From Thiothrix sp. (lineage in GTDB: Bacteria > Pseudomonadota > Gammaproteobacteria > Thiotrichales > Thiotrichaceae), in assembly GCA_008015155.1 (NCBI GenBank), contig SSFA01000025.1, positions 1 to 60,157 of the forward strand: a stretch of 60,157 bases of DNA, read 5' to 3'. Shown here piece after piece: positions 1 to 8,831 of this stretch (its first letter is position 1; each line of letters opens with the position of its first letter). The notes below the pieces were generated by a model that made no database searches, was not told the origin of the DNA, and was given only the letters and a program-made list of their open reading frames with translations. The translations under genes and the position numbers were made by a program.

Positions 1-1
1 A

Positions 2-256
2 TTAGATGGCTGTCGCGTGGTCTGGCCGTTTAAAAAGCCCCGACAGCGCGAACTCGAACCGGAACAGAAAGCCTTTAATCAGCACTTAGCTCAAGTACGA
101 GTCAAGGTAGAGCATGCGATTCGTCGTTTGAAAGTTTTCCGGCTGCTTAAAGGGATTTATCGTGGACGGCGACGTGGGTTTGAGCGGCGTTTGATGCTGA
201 TCGCCGGTTTGGTCAATCGCAACCTAGAGGGACAACTACTTTCGCAAGAGGTCTAA
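2..256 (+). CDS. IS5-family (DDE_Tnp_4-like) transposase, C-terminal fragment
   Basis: The reading frame is open from the first bases of the window, so only the last ~84 residues of a transposase are seen. The segment PEQKAFNQHLAQVRVKVEHA followed by an Arg-rich stretch (RRLKVFRLLKGIYRGRRR) is typical of the end of DDE endonuclease transposases of the IS5 group. It contains the late catalytic Glu helix (VEHAIRRLKVF). The element enters from upstream and its right end should lie shortly after the stop codon; I could not define the terminal inverted repeat without the other end. Whether the full gene is intact cannot be judged here. Confidence 0.8.
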   Translation, partial: LDGCRVVWPFKKPRQRELEPEQKAFNQHLAQVRVKVEHAIRRLKVFRLLKGIYRGRRRGFERRLMLIAGLVNRNLEGQLLSQEV

Positions 257-275
257 TATAATCTCAGTTCAAGCA

Positions 276-680
276 TTGACTAAGCCAGAAACCCTCAACT
301 TCAAACCAGATTATGGTCTTGCTAATAAGAAATTAGGTATTGATGAAAATGTGCCTTTTTATTTTTATAATGAGCCTATTTATCATATCATAAGAATTGA
401 TGATCTTACTTTCACATTTATGAATGAAAGAGAATCAGGAGGAGTTATTTATGCAGTTTCATTTGATATTCCAGCAGAGCTATTCCTGAAAGTCATTAAT
501 TCCCTACCAAAAGACAGAGCCTTTGAGATAATGAGCAAACTGACAAAGCAACCTTATTCAACAGACATAGATCCGCCAATATACATCACATTTGAGTCAA
601 AACTTGGTACATTAGAAGTCAATAACAATGAAGAGTATATTCCTTTTAGACTGACTGACCTTCAGTCAGCTGAATTTTAG
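276..680 (+). CDS. Hypothetical protein, possibly 5'-truncated by the adjacent IS
   Basis: This is a 134-residue ORF starting at TTG, only 19 bp after the transposase stop. There is no convincing ribosome-binding site and no in-frame ATG near the start; the frame is open upstream into the IS end. The product is acidic, without signal peptide or membrane segment, and shows no motif I recognise. The DNA is clearly more AT-rich than the neighbouring dld gene. The simplest reading is a foreign or remnant gene whose 5' end was removed or re-created by the IS insertion. It may not be expressed. Confidence 0.4.
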   Translation: MTKPETLNFKPDYGLANKKLGIDENVPFYFYNEPIYHIIRIDDLTFTFMNERESGGVIYAVSFDIPAELFLKVINSLPKDRAFEIMSKLTKQPYSTDIDPPIYITFESKLGTLEVNNNEEYIPFRLTDLQSAEF

Positions 681-728
681 AATTAATGATTCCTATCCAA
701 AAATCAACACAATAGCGATTCTTAGATT

Positions 729-3539
729 CTAAACCACACACCGTTCCACCAAATAAGCCACCGAGCGATACTGCCGTCCACTATGCAAGGTCAAGCCAAT
801 CTCACAGGTGCGGCTATTACTCACCCCTTCATGACAAGCTTCCGGCAATTGCTGTTTCAAACGCGCTAGAGCCGCTGCATTTAACTCCGGTGTGATAAAG
901 CCTTTATCACCACCAAAACCGCAGCAGCCTTCTTCTTCCGGCTCAATTACTTGCGGCGCACATAAACGTACTAACTCACGTAAGGTTTTATCCAAGCCCA
1001 TTTTGCGCGCGCTACAGGTAATGTGTAGGGCAATCGGTTCGGCTTGGGGTTTTAGGGTTAAATGCGGCAATAAAAATTCGTGAATAAAGCCTGCGGTTTC
1101 GTAAAACTTCATCGGTTTCGTCGCGCTCTCAATCAAGCGCAAGGTGCAGGGGCTGGTGTCACACACAATCGGGTATTTGCCCTGTTCACTCGCTTCCCAA
1201 AGTGCCGCTTCTAACTCACGCATCGAGGCCACAGCACTTTCGGGCAAGCCTTTACTCGCAAACGGCAAACCGCAACATAAGCCACTCACCGTTTTCGGGG
1301 TAATGATTTCAAAGCCTGCTTTTTGCATCAGGCTTTGCATGACTTGCGGCAAATCGCGCGTTTCAGAATCGCTGACCGCCGTACCCATTGAGCGTGTCAC
1401 GCAAGCGGTAAAATACACTGCTTTGCCATTCGTGCCTTGAGCTTGTGGAATTTCAGCCTTAGCACCGCGCGGCAGTGCGTCATACCAAATCGGCGAGCGG
1501 TCGCCTGTGAGTTTGCTAAAGCCTTGGGTAAGGCGCGTAAAGTTCTGATGGCCAAACACCTTGCCTTTGAAGGCAGCCGCGTTTAAACCAAAGCGCGTCA
1601 TTTTGGTAATCGGGGCAATATGGGTTTGCGCATAAGCGCCGATTTTCTTGGCAGTTTCACCGTTTTGCTCAGTCTTGAGTGCCCGCACCAACTCACCCGT
1701 ATTAATGCCGACCGGACAGCGCGTGGAGCACAGCCCGTCAATCGCACAGGTTTCCAAGCCTTGATAAGCAAAGATTTTATCCCATGCCGCTAAACCTGCT
1801 GCATCCTTGCTGGTTTTGAGGCGGGCATGTTCGCGCCATGCCACAATGCGTTGGCGCGGGGTCAAGGTCAGATTGCGTGAGGGGCAAATCGGCTCACAGA
1901 AACCACATTCAATACAACGATCCACTAGTTCATGCGTGGCAGGCATCGGCTTGAGGTTTTTAATATGAATGGCTGGGTCTTCATTCAACACCACCCCCGG
2001 ATTGAGCAGGTTTTCAGGGTCGAAGAGGCGCTTGATTTTCCACATTAATTCATAAGCATCGCGCCCCCATTCCAATTCCACAAAGGGAGCCATATTGCGC
2101 CCCGTACCGTGCTCGGCTTTGAGCGAACCGCCGTATTTGACCGCGACTAATTGCGCCACATCGTCCATAAAGCCGGAATAGCGATCCACTTCCGACTGCG
2201 TGCTGAAATCTTGGGTAAACACAAAGTGCAAATTACCTTCGAGCGCATGCCCGAAAATCAGTGCCTCGCTGTAATGGTACTTGGCAAAAATAGTCTGCAA
2301 ATCGCGCACACCTGCCGCTAATTGCTCAATCGGGAAGGCCACATCTTCAATAATCACCGTGGTTCCGACCGGACGCACCGCACCCACCGCAGGAAATAAA
2401 CCTTTACGCACCCCCCAGAATTGCGCGTATTGCACGGGGTCTTGGGTAAATTCGGCGGGGAATAATAAGGTTTGGGTAGCGAGTATGTTTTGCACTTCGG
2501 CGATTTTAGCACTCAACTCTTCCGCATTCGGGGCGCGTACATCAATCAATAAAGCCGCCGCTTCCAAGCTCAAGGTTTTTAAAGCATCGGGCATACCGGC
2601 TTTACCTTGCACCGAGCGCAAACCCGCGCCATCAATCAATTCCACTGCATCGACGGGCGCTGGCTTTAAAGCTGTGACCGCCAAACAAGCTGCTTCCACA
2701 TGTGGGAAAAACACCAAGGAGGTCGCTTTATTCGGGTAATCGGGTACGGTGTGATATTGCACCGCCGAGATAAAACCGAGCGTGCCTTCCGAACCAATCA
2801 TTAAATGAGTGAGAATTTCCAGCGGGTCGGTGTAATCGACTAAGGAATTGATGCTGTAGCCCGTAGTATTTTTCAGGCGGTATTTATGACGAATTTTAGC
2901 AGTGAGCTCGGGATTGGCTTGGACTTCAGCAGCAAGTTTACTGAGTTCATTTAACAGCGGCTTTTGGGTATTGAGTGCGATTTGCCGACCTGTGTCAGTG
3001 CGGGTATCAATCACCGTACCATTGGCCAAAATCACTCGCATCCCACTTAAAGTGTGATAGCTATTCTGCGCGGTACCGCAACACATCCCTGAAGAATTAT
3101 TCGCGGCAATCCCGCCAATTTTACAAGTATTAATCGTCGCCGGATCAGGGCCGATTTTGCGCCCAAATGGCAGCAGATATTGATTCGCTTGCGAGCCAAT
3201 AATACCCGGTTGCAAGCTGATTTTTGCCCCCGCCTCCAAGACCTTAAATTCGCGCCAGCTATTTAGCTCCAACATCACCAATACCGAATCGGTCACCGCC
3301 TGCCCCGACAAACTCGTTCCCGCAGCACGAAAAGTCACTGAAACCTGATGTTCACGCGCCAAACGCAACACCAATTGCAACTCATCCTCATCCTTCACCT
3401 TCACCACCACCTCAGGAATCAAGCGGTAAAAACTCGCATCCGTACCATAAGTGAGGCGATGAAACTCGTCTTGCAATACGCGCTCTGCTGGCAAAGTTTG
3501 TAGGAGGTTTTGGCAAAAGGCTTGATGGGCAAGGCTCAT
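729..3539 (-). CDS. dld: D-lactate dehydrogenase-type FAD/Fe-S oxidoreductase (GlcD-GlpC fusion)
   Basis: This 936-residue enzyme probably oxidises D-lactate (a D-2-hydroxyacid) to the keto acid and passes electrons to the respiratory chain. The N-terminal half is a PCMH-type FAD domain with an RAAGTSLSGQAV motif near residues 70-85 and a C-terminal FAD-linked oxidase domain. Two [4Fe-4S] motifs follow (CIECGFCEPICP near 540, CSTRCPVG near 600), then two CCG domains (CCGLPF ~755, CCGFGG ~870). The ATG at 3539 is preferred over an upstream TTG because an AGGAA box precedes it. It is divergent from lldP across a shared operator region. YdiJ-like 2-hydroxyglutarate activity is an alternative, but the lactate context favours Dld. 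Confidence 0.85.
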   Translation of the reverse strand: MSLAHQAFCQNLLQTLPAERVLQDEFHRLTYGTDASFYRLIPEVVVKVKDEDELQLVLRLAREHQVSVTFRAAGTSLSGQAVTDSVLVMLELNSWREFKVLEAGAKISLQPGIIGSQANQYLLPFGRKIGPDPATINTCKIGGIAANNSSGMCCGTAQNSYHTLSGMRVILANGTVIDTRTDTGRQIALNTQKPLLNELSKLAAEVQANPELTAKIRHKYRLKNTTGYSINSLVDYTDPLEILTHLMIGSEGTLGFISAVQYHTVPDYPNKATSLVFFPHVEAACLAVTALKPAPVDAVELIDGAGLRSVQGKAGMPDALKTLSLEAAALLIDVRAPNAEELSAKIAEVQNILATQTLLFPAEFTQDPVQYAQFWGVRKGLFPAVGAVRPVGTTVIIEDVAFPIEQLAAGVRDLQTIFAKYHYSEALIFGHALEGNLHFVFTQDFSTQSEVDRYSGFMDDVAQLVAVKYGGSLKAEHGTGRNMAPFVELEWGRDAYELMWKIKRLFDPENLLNPGVVLNEDPAIHIKNLKPMPATHELVDRCIECGFCEPICPSRNLTLTPRQRIVAWREHARLKTSKDAAGLAAWDKIFAYQGLETCAIDGLCSTRCPVGINTGELVRALKTEQNGETAKKIGAYAQTHIAPITKMTRFGLNAAAFKGKVFGHQNFTRLTQGFSKLTGDRSPIWYDALPRGAKAEIPQAQGTNGKAVYFTACVTRSMGTAVSDSETRDLPQVMQSLMQKAGFEIITPKTVSGLCCGLPFASKGLPESAVASMRELEAALWEASEQGKYPIVCDTSPCTLRLIESATKPMKFYETAGFIHEFLLPHLTLKPQAEPIALHITCSARKMGLDKTLRELVRLCAPQVIEPEEEGCCGFGGDKGFITPELNAAALARLKQQLPEACHEGVSNSRTCEIGLTLHSGRQYRSVAYLVERCVV

Positions 3540-3568
3540 GAATGGATTCCTAGCAATAGTCTTGATTT

Positions 3569-3581
3569 TTGGTAAGACCAA
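3569..3581. promoter_or_regulatory. LldR-type operator 1 (dld-lldP intergenic)
   Basis: TTGGTaagACCAA is a near-perfect palindrome matching the TTGGTnnnACCAA type bound by FCD-domain GntR regulators such as LldR and PdhR. It lies 30 bp upstream of the dld start and its centre is 95 bp (about nine helical turns) from the next site. Confidence 0.7.
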
Positions 3582-3616
3582 TTATAATCATTTTTGCAAA
3601 TTTGGCTATCGAATTG

Positions 3617-3645
3617 TTGCGATTTGCGGAAAATATCTCTATGAT
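3617..3645 (+). promoter_or_regulatory. Candidate sigma-70 promoter for lldP
   Basis: TTGCGA (-35) and TATGAT (-10) are separated by exactly 17 bp and would start transcription near 3652. The promoter sits between the two operators at 3569-3581 and 3663-3677, an arrangement suited to repression by looping. Confidence 0.5.
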
Positions 3646-3662
3646 TCGCCGCAATTTGGTAA

Positions 3663-3677
3663 ATTGGTAATACCAAT
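3663..3677. promoter_or_regulatory. LldR-type operator 2 (upstream of lldP)
   Basis: ATTGGTAATACCAAT is a perfect 15-bp palindrome (odd centre). It lies just downstream of the predicted lldP start point, where a bound repressor would block transcription. Confidence 0.75.
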
Positions 3678-3732
3678 AAATCGAATGAGCACATCCCCAT
3701 CACCACAGTAGCACCGCTCTAGGAGGAGTCGC

Positions 3733-5385
3733 ATGCAAACTTGGGCTCAAGTGTATGATCCGCTAGGCAATTTATGGCTATCCGCCCTAATTGCTCTTAT
3801 CCCTATCGCTTTTTTCTTCGTCGCACTCGCTGTCTTTCGCATGAAAGGCCATATCGCAGGCACGATTACCTTAGGCTTAGCGCTCTTAGTGGCGATTCTG
3901 CTGTATAAAATGCCGGTCACTATGGCACTCGCCTCCGCCGCTTATGGCTTTATGTATGGCTTGTGGCCGATAGCGTGGATCATTATTACCGCTGTTTTCC
4001 TCTACAAAATCACGGTCAAAACCGGGCAATTCGATATTATCCGTAGCTCGGTTTTGTCTATTACCGAAGACCAACGCTTACAAATGTTGCTAGTCGGTTT
4101 CTCTTTCGGTGCCTTCTTAGAAGGTGCAGCAGGTTTCGGTGCTCCAGTCGCGATTACCGCCGCTCTTTTAGTCGGTTTAGGCTTCAATCCTTTATATGCC
4201 GCCGGTTTGTGCTTGATCGCCAATACCGCCCCTGTTGCTTTCGGTGCAATGGGCATTCCCATTACCGTCGCCGGTCAAGTCACAGGTTTAGACCCCTTCC
4301 ACATTGGGCAAATGGCCGGTCGCCAATTACCACTCCTTTCGGTAATCGTTCCGTTTTGGTTGATTATGATTATGGATGGCTGGCGCGGTGTGAAAGAAAC
4401 TTATCCTGCCATTTTAGTAGCAGGCGTATCCTTCGCGGTCACTCAATTCTTAACGGCTAACTACATTGGCCCCGAACTGCCGGATATTACCTCCGCGTTA
4501 GTGAGTTTGGTGTGCTTAACCTTGTTCCTGAAAAAATGGAAACCAAAGAATATCTTCCGTTTTGAAGGTCAAGAACTGAGCAAAACCAAGGCTACCCAAA
4601 CTCCAACCTATACTACTGGTGAGATCATTAAAGCATGGTCGCCCTTCATGATTTTAACCGTGATGGTAACGATCTGGAGCTTAAAACCCTTCAAAGCGCT
4701 GTTCGGCAAAGACGGTTTATTAGAAAGCTGGGTATTTAAGTTCTCCGTACCTTACTTAGATAAATTGGTTACGAAAATGCCACCGATTGTGGCTGAAGCG
4801 AAACCTTATGAAGCGGTCTACAAATTTGATTGGTTCTCAGCCACTGGCACAGCGATTCTCTTAGCTGCAATCATTACTATTTTCGTCTTGAAAATGCGCC
4901 CAGCCGAAGCGGTAAAAACCTTCTTTGAAACCGTGAGCGAACTCAAGCGCCCGATCTATTCCATTGGTATGGTATTAGCCTTTGCCTTTGTGGCGAACTA
5001 TTCTGGTTTGTCTGCTACCTTGGCCTTATTGCTGGCGGGTACAGGTGCGATGTTTACTTTCTTCTCGCCCTTCTTGGGTTGGTTGGGGGTGTTTTTGACC
5101 GGTTCCGATACCTCTTCCAATGCGCTGTTTTGCAGTCTACAAGCCAATACTGCACATCAAATTGGCGTGTCGGATACTTTATTAGTTGCGGCGAATACCA
5201 CGGGTGGCGTCACTGGCAAAATGATTTCCCCGCAATCAATTGCCGTCGCTTGTGCGGCAGTGGGCTTGGTGGGTAAGGAAGCTGATTTATTCCGCTTTAC
5301 CTTAAAACACAGCCTGATCTTTGCCACCATTGTGGGCATTATCACCACGCTACAAGCCTATGTGTTTACGTGGATGATTCCTTGA
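3733..5385 (+). CDS. lldP: L-lactate permease
   Basis: This 550-residue polytopic inner-membrane protein belongs to the LctP/LldP family, which imports lactate (and glycolate) with protons. The length is the usual one for the family. Recognisable features are a dozen or more hydrophobic segments, the conserved [20 protein letters not shown] region near residues 130-150, and the late [13 protein letters not shown] motif. An AGGAGG box precedes the ATG. It is divergent from dld, followed directly by lldR, and carries operators upstream, so lactate-dependent induction is likely. Confidence 0.95.
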   Translation: MQTWAQVYDPLGNLWLSALIALIPIAFFFVALAVFRMKGHIAGTITLGLALLVAILLYKMPVTMALASAAYGFMYGLWPIAWIIITAVFLYKITVKTGQFDIIRSSVLSITEDQRLQMLLVGFSFGAFLEGAAGFGAPVAITAALLVGLGFNPLYAAGLCLIANTAPVAFGAMGIPITVAGQVTGLDPFHIGQMAGRQLPLLSVIVPFWLIMIMDGWRGVKETYPAILVAGVSFAVTQFLTANYIGPELPDITSALVSLVCLTLFLKKWKPKNIFRFEGQELSKTKATQTPTYTTGEIIKAWSPFMILTVMVTIWSLKPFKALFGKDGLLESWVFKFSVPYLDKLVTKMPPIVAEAKPYEAVYKFDWFSATGTAILLAAIITIFVLKMRPAEAVKTFFETVSELKRPIYSIGMVLAFAFVANYSGLSATLALLLAGTGAMFTFFSPFLGWLGVFLTGSDTSSNALFCSLQANTAHQIGVSDTLLVAANTTGGVTGKMISPQSIAVACAAVGLVGKEADLFRFTLKHSLIFATIVGIITTLQAYVFTWMIP

Positions 5386-5411
5386 TTGGTGCGCTAAAAG
5401 CCCCTAAACTC

Positions 5412-5439
5412 GGTCTTATCAAAAAATTGGTAAGACCAG
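5412..5439. promoter_or_regulatory. LldR-type operator 3 overlapping the lldR leader
   Basis: TTGGTaagACCAg at 5427-5439 sits 5 bp before the lldR ATG. An additional half site GGTCTTA at 5412-5418 forms an inverted repeat with TAAGACC at 5431-5437. This suggests autoregulation of lldR; the 7-bp stem could also act in the RNA. Confidence 0.55.
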
Positions 5440-5444
5440 AGTAC

Positions 5445-6185
5445 ATGAAGAAAATCCGCCTTTCTGATCAAATTGCTGAACAACTCGAGACCATGATTGC
5501 CACTCAAGGCTTAAAAGCAGGGGATCGTTTACCTGCTGAGCGCCAATTGGCAGAACAGTTGGACGTGTCGCGCCCCTCACTGCGCGAGGCGATTCAGAAA
5601 TTGATTAGTAAAGGTTTATTGGTGAGTCGTGCGGGTGGTGGCACTTATATTCAAGATGTCGCTACCGCAGGACAAATCGATCCACTCGTGACCTTATTTC
5701 GTGAAAATCCCGAATACCGCTTTGATGTCTTAGAAATTCGCCATGCAATTGAAGGCAATGCAGCATGGTATGCAGCCTTACGGGCTACGGATGAGGACAA
5801 ACAGCAGATTCGTGAACGCTTTGAGGCCATGATTGCGCAACATGGTAGCCCTGATCCTATGGATGAAGCCTGCGCCGATGCGGCCTTTCATCTCTCCATT
5901 GTGGAAGCCTCACATAATCTCGTCTCTTTACACATTATGCGTAACCTGTTTGAGCTACTGCAAAACAGCATCTCGCATAACCTCGATAAGCTCTATACCC
6001 AAGCGCGGGTGTTCGATCCTTTGAGTCAGCAACATCGTGAATTGATGGAAGCTGTATTAGCCAGCGACCCTGAACGCGCCCGCCAAGCCGCAGAACAGCA
6101 TTTAGCCTTTGTGGAAGACTCCTTAAAAACTATTGATGCCGATGAAGCGCGCAAAGTACGTTCTTTGCGTCATTTATCCCGCTAA
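5445..6185 (+). CDS. lldR: FCD-domain GntR-family lactate regulator LldR
   Basis: This 246-residue transcription factor has an N-terminal winged helix (RLPAERQLAEQLDVSRPSLR, the GntR signature) and a C-terminal all-helical FCD ligand domain with metal or ligand residues (the EIRHAIEG segment and later histidines). The ATG at 5445 gives the usual MKKIRLSDQIAEQ start; an upstream in-frame ATG at 5370 would overlap lldP. It probably senses lactate and binds the TTGGTnnnACCAA sites in front of dld/lldP, its own gene and lutA. It could also be a PdhR- or GlcC-like paralogue, but the neighbourhood strongly favours lactate. Confidence 0.88.
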   Translation: MKKIRLSDQIAEQLETMIATQGLKAGDRLPAERQLAEQLDVSRPSLREAIQKLISKGLLVSRAGGGTYIQDVATAGQIDPLVTLFRENPEYRFDVLEIRHAIEGNAAWYAALRATDEDKQQIRERFEAMIAQHGSPDPMDEACADAAFHLSIVEASHNLVSLHIMRNLFELLQNSISHNLDKLYTQARVFDPLSQQHRELMEAVLASDPERARQAAEQHLAFVEDSLKTIDADEARKVRSLRHLSR

Positions 6186-6197
6186 CGGAGGCACATA

Positions 6198-6725
6198 ATG
6201 TTTCCATTTTTTCGTCTATGGTTAGCGGTACAAAAAGCCAAACGCGCCCCCGCGCTGAGTTTAGATGAAACCTGCATTGTGCCGATGCGCGTGACTTTGG
6301 GTGACTGCGATATATTCATGGAAATGAACAATGGGCGGCATTTGACCCTGTTTGATATTGGGCGCTTTGTATTTTCGGTGCGCACTGGTTTATGCGCAGA
6401 AGTGCAGAAAAATCGCTGGGGCTTTGTGGTAGCGGGTAGTAGTGTGCGCTATCGCAAACGCCTGAAACCGTTCCAGCGTTATGAACAGCATACGCGCGTG
6501 CTCGGGCATGATGAGAAATGGTTTTACTTCCAACAAACCCATCAGATTGGCGAGGTGTGGCACTCCTCTGCTTTGATTCGGGCAGCGGTAGTGGATAAAG
6601 GCAAGATTTTACCCACGCAAACAATTTTGCAGGTGATGAATCAAGCCGATTGGCAGCCAGAATTACCCGAATGGGTTAAAGCATGGATTGCGGCCGAAGC
6701 TTTGCGCCCTTGGCCTGAAGCTTAA
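6198..6725 (+). CDS. Thioesterase-family (hotdog-fold, 4HBT/FadM-like) protein
   Basis: This is a 175-residue hotdog-fold protein of the acyl-CoA thioesterase type. The segment GDCDIFMEMNNGRHLTLFDI near residues 35-55 corresponds to the 4HBT active-site region, with Asp38 and Asn45 as plausible key residues. The GGAGG box before the ATG is strong and the gene lies 12 bp after lldR, so the two may be co-transcribed. Its stop codon overlaps that of convergent psuG by 3 bp. The substrate is unknown, and a link to lactate metabolism is only positional. Confidence 0.75.
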   Translation: MFPFFRLWLAVQKAKRAPALSLDETCIVPMRVTLGDCDIFMEMNNGRHLTLFDIGRFVFSVRTGLCAEVQKNRWGFVVAGSSVRYRKRLKPFQRYEQHTRVLGHDEKWFYFQQTHQIGEVWHSSALIRAAVVDKGKILPTQTILQVMNQADWQPELPEWVKAWIAAEALRPWPEA

Positions 6726-7636
6726 TTGAATTGGCAATACGCCTTGGCAATCGCACTCGCCAGCCGCGCATTATTCAGCACCAATTGAATATTCGAGGCC
6801 AAGCTATCGCCGCCAGTGAGTTCACACACACGGGCTAATAGAAACGGGGTAGCCTGCTTGCCGCTAATGTTTTGCGCGTTTGCTTCCGCTAAAGCTTGTT
6901 CAATCGCGCCATCAATCGCCGAACTTGGCATCGCGTATTGTTCAGGAATCGGGTTAGCGATCACTAGCCCGCCTTTTAAATGCATAGCCCATTTAGCCTG
7001 CATCACCTGTGCAATACTCGCTGCATCCTCCAGCCGATAATCCACTTTAAACTGGCTGCCGCGCGTGAAAAACGCGGGTAATTGTTCAGTTTGATAACCA
7101 ATTACCGGCACACCATGCGTCTCTAGATATTCCAGCGTGAGACCTAAATCCAGAATCGACTTTGCCCCCGCACACACCACCGCCACCGGCGTTTGCGCTA
7201 ATTCCTGCAAATCGGCGGACACATCAAATGAAGTTTCCGCACCCCGATGCACCCCCCCAATCCCGCCGGTCGCAAATACGCGAATCCCCGCCATCGCGGC
7301 AATAATCATGGTGGAAGCGACGGTCGTTGCACCCGTTTTGCCTTGCGCCACTATAAAAGGCAGATCGCGGCGGCTCACTTTAGTAATACTCTGCCCACCT
7401 TGACCAAGCTGCTCGATCTCATCGTGACTTAAACCCGCTTTTAAGCGCCCCTTGATAATCGCAATGGTCGCCGGGATAGCGCCATTTTTGCGCACTTCCT
7501 GCTCGACTTTGAGCGCGGTTTCAACATTTTGCGGATAGGGCATGCCGTGCGAAATAATGGTGGATTCGAGTGCGACCACCGGCTGATTAGCCGCTAAAGC
7601 CGCCGCAACGTCGGGGTGAATATCAAGATAATTCAT
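6722..7636 (-). CDS. psuG: Pseudouridine-5'-phosphate glycosidase
   Basis: This 304-residue enzyme of the PsuG (IndA-like) family splits pseudouridine 5'-phosphate into uracil and ribose 5-phosphate using Mn2+ and a catalytic lysine. Family hallmarks include VALESTIISHGMPYPQN near the N-terminus, the ATGGIGGVHRG loop, and GAKSILDLGLTLEYLET. The second ATG (7636) is chosen because AAGG lies 6 bp upstream; an ATG at 7642 adds two residues. It lies 12 bp after psuK and is translated from the same transcript. The pair completes pseudouridine breakdown. Confidence 0.95.
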   Translation of the reverse strand: MNYLDIHPDVAAALAANQPVVALESTIISHGMPYPQNVETALKVEQEVRKNGAIPATIAIIKGRLKAGLSHDEIEQLGQGGQSITKVSRRDLPFIVAQGKTGATTVASTMIIAAMAGIRVFATGGIGGVHRGAETSFDVSADLQELAQTPVAVVCAGAKSILDLGLTLEYLETHGVPVIGYQTEQLPAFFTRGSQFKVDYRLEDAASIAQVMQAKWAMHLKGGLVIANPIPEQYAMPSSAIDGAIEQALAEANAQNISGKQATPFLLARVCELTGGDSLASNIQLVLNNARLASAIAKAYCQFN

Positions 7637-7648
7637 AAGCATCCTTAG

Positions 7649-8572
7649 TCATGATTCGTGGTGAGTGCCTAATAATTGCCGCACCGCCGCCACCGATAAA
7701 CTCGCGCAATTCGCAGGCTCCACACTCACGGTTAACGCCGCACAGCCTTGGGCAAACTGTGCCGCTTGCAGTAAAGAATAGCCGCTTAAATAGCCATACA
7801 CCAGCCCCGCCATGACAGCATCACCAGCCCCAGACGTGTTACGCACTTTGACTGCGAGCGGTTTTACCCAGCCTTGTTCCTGCTGATTGGCACAATACAA
7901 ACCACTTTCCCCTAGGCTCAACACAATCTGTTGAAGCCCTTGCTGTAAAAACCACTCGGCCACCGCGGGCGCTGTTGCAGGATTTAGCATCATGCCTGAC
8001 AACTGTTCTGCTTCTAAACGATTGGGTTTTAGGGTATGAATTTTCGCTAGGTGAGGGCGAATTTTAACGGCTTTTTGCACCGAGACCGGATCAATAAATA
8101 GCGGTTTTTGAGCGGCTTGGGTGAATAAGCCATTTAAGCAATCCGTTGTAAGATTGGTGTCTGCCACGATCAAAGCAGCTTGCTGTAATAAAGCACGGTG
8201 TTCTTGCAAATACTCAGCCGTCACCTGCTCCAACACCGCCATATCATTCACCGCCAGCTGTAAATCACCTTGTGCATCATTGACTGAAACATAAATGCCA
8301 GTGCGTGCTTGAGCCACGCGCAACACTGGTTTGATATTGACGCCAGTTTGCTTGGTATGTTGTAACAAGCTTAAGCCATTCACATCGTCACCCACCGCAC
8401 TCAGCAAATGGCAATTCAGGTCTAAGCGGGCAAGATTTTCGGCAATATTACGCGCGACCCCGCCAAAGCTGGTGCTAATGCTGCCCAGATTAGAATCATG
8501 CATCAGTAGCGCAGCTGTAGCCTGCGCAGAAATATCGAGATTAGCGCCACCGATCGCCACTACATAGCTCAC
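7649..8572 (-). CDS. psuK: Pseudouridine kinase (PfkB family)
   Basis: This 307-residue PfkB/ribokinase-fold kinase has an N-terminal GGANLDI, a FGGVARNIAENLARL segment typical of sugar or nucleoside kinases, and the C-terminal anion-hole motif NTSGAGDAVMAGL that carries the catalytic Asp. The immediate psuG neighbour makes pseudouridine the probable substrate: it is phosphorylated to the 5'-phosphate. It is divergent from lutA; the LldR-type operators in that gap could influence it, which would be unusual. Confidence 0.9.
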   Translation of the reverse strand: MSYVVAIGGANLDISAQATAALLMHDSNLGSISTSFGGVARNIAENLARLDLNCHLLSAVGDDVNGLSLLQHTKQTGVNIKPVLRVAQARTGIYVSVNDAQGDLQLAVNDMAVLEQVTAEYLQEHRALLQQAALIVADTNLTTDCLNGLFTQAAQKPLFIDPVSVQKAVKIRPHLAKIHTLKPNRLEAEQLSGMMLNPATAPAVAEWFLQQGLQQIVLSLGESGLYCANQQEQGWVKPLAVKVRNTSGAGDAVMAGLVYGYLSGYSLLQAAQFAQGCAALTVSVEPANCASLSVAAVRQLLGTHHES

Positions 8573-8665
8573 TGCTCACCCTCCTGCCAAGCTCTTGAAG
8601 CAAAACACAATACAGCATCACCTAAACCAACTCAATGCAAGCTAACAACGCTGAATACTAACTAT

Positions 8666-8680
8666 ATTGGTCTTACCAAT
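8666..8680. promoter_or_regulatory. LldR-type operator 4 (upstream of lutABC)
   Basis: ATTGGTCTTACCAAT is a 15-bp palindrome with only the centre non-symmetric, the same type as the lldP operators. Its centre is 110 bp from the next site, in the psuK-lutA intergenic region. Confidence 0.7.
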
Positions 8681-8775
8681 TAATGAATGATTTTTGGTGA
8701 AGCGGTAGTTTTTCATTAAAAATGCTGATTTATCGAGGAAATACTTGTGTTAAGCTGCTAGATTCTTTACAGTAA

Positions 8776-8790
8776 AATGGTAATACCAAT
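8776..8790. promoter_or_regulatory. LldR-type operator 5 (proximal to lutA)
   Basis: AATGGTAATACCAAT contains the perfect core TGGTAATACCA. A weak -35/-10 pair (TTGTGT at 8745, TACAGT at 8768, 17 bp apart) ends just before it. The operator would therefore cover the transcription start of lutABC. Confidence 0.68.
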
Positions 8791-8831
8791 TACTTAACAT
8801 CGTCACCCTGCTAGGAGTGAGAGCATAGCCC

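Noticed and set aside
2281..2739. 152-residue plus-strand ORF opposite dld
   Set aside because: Antisense shadow in a codon-biased gene; no domain, no promoter or ribosome-binding site seen.
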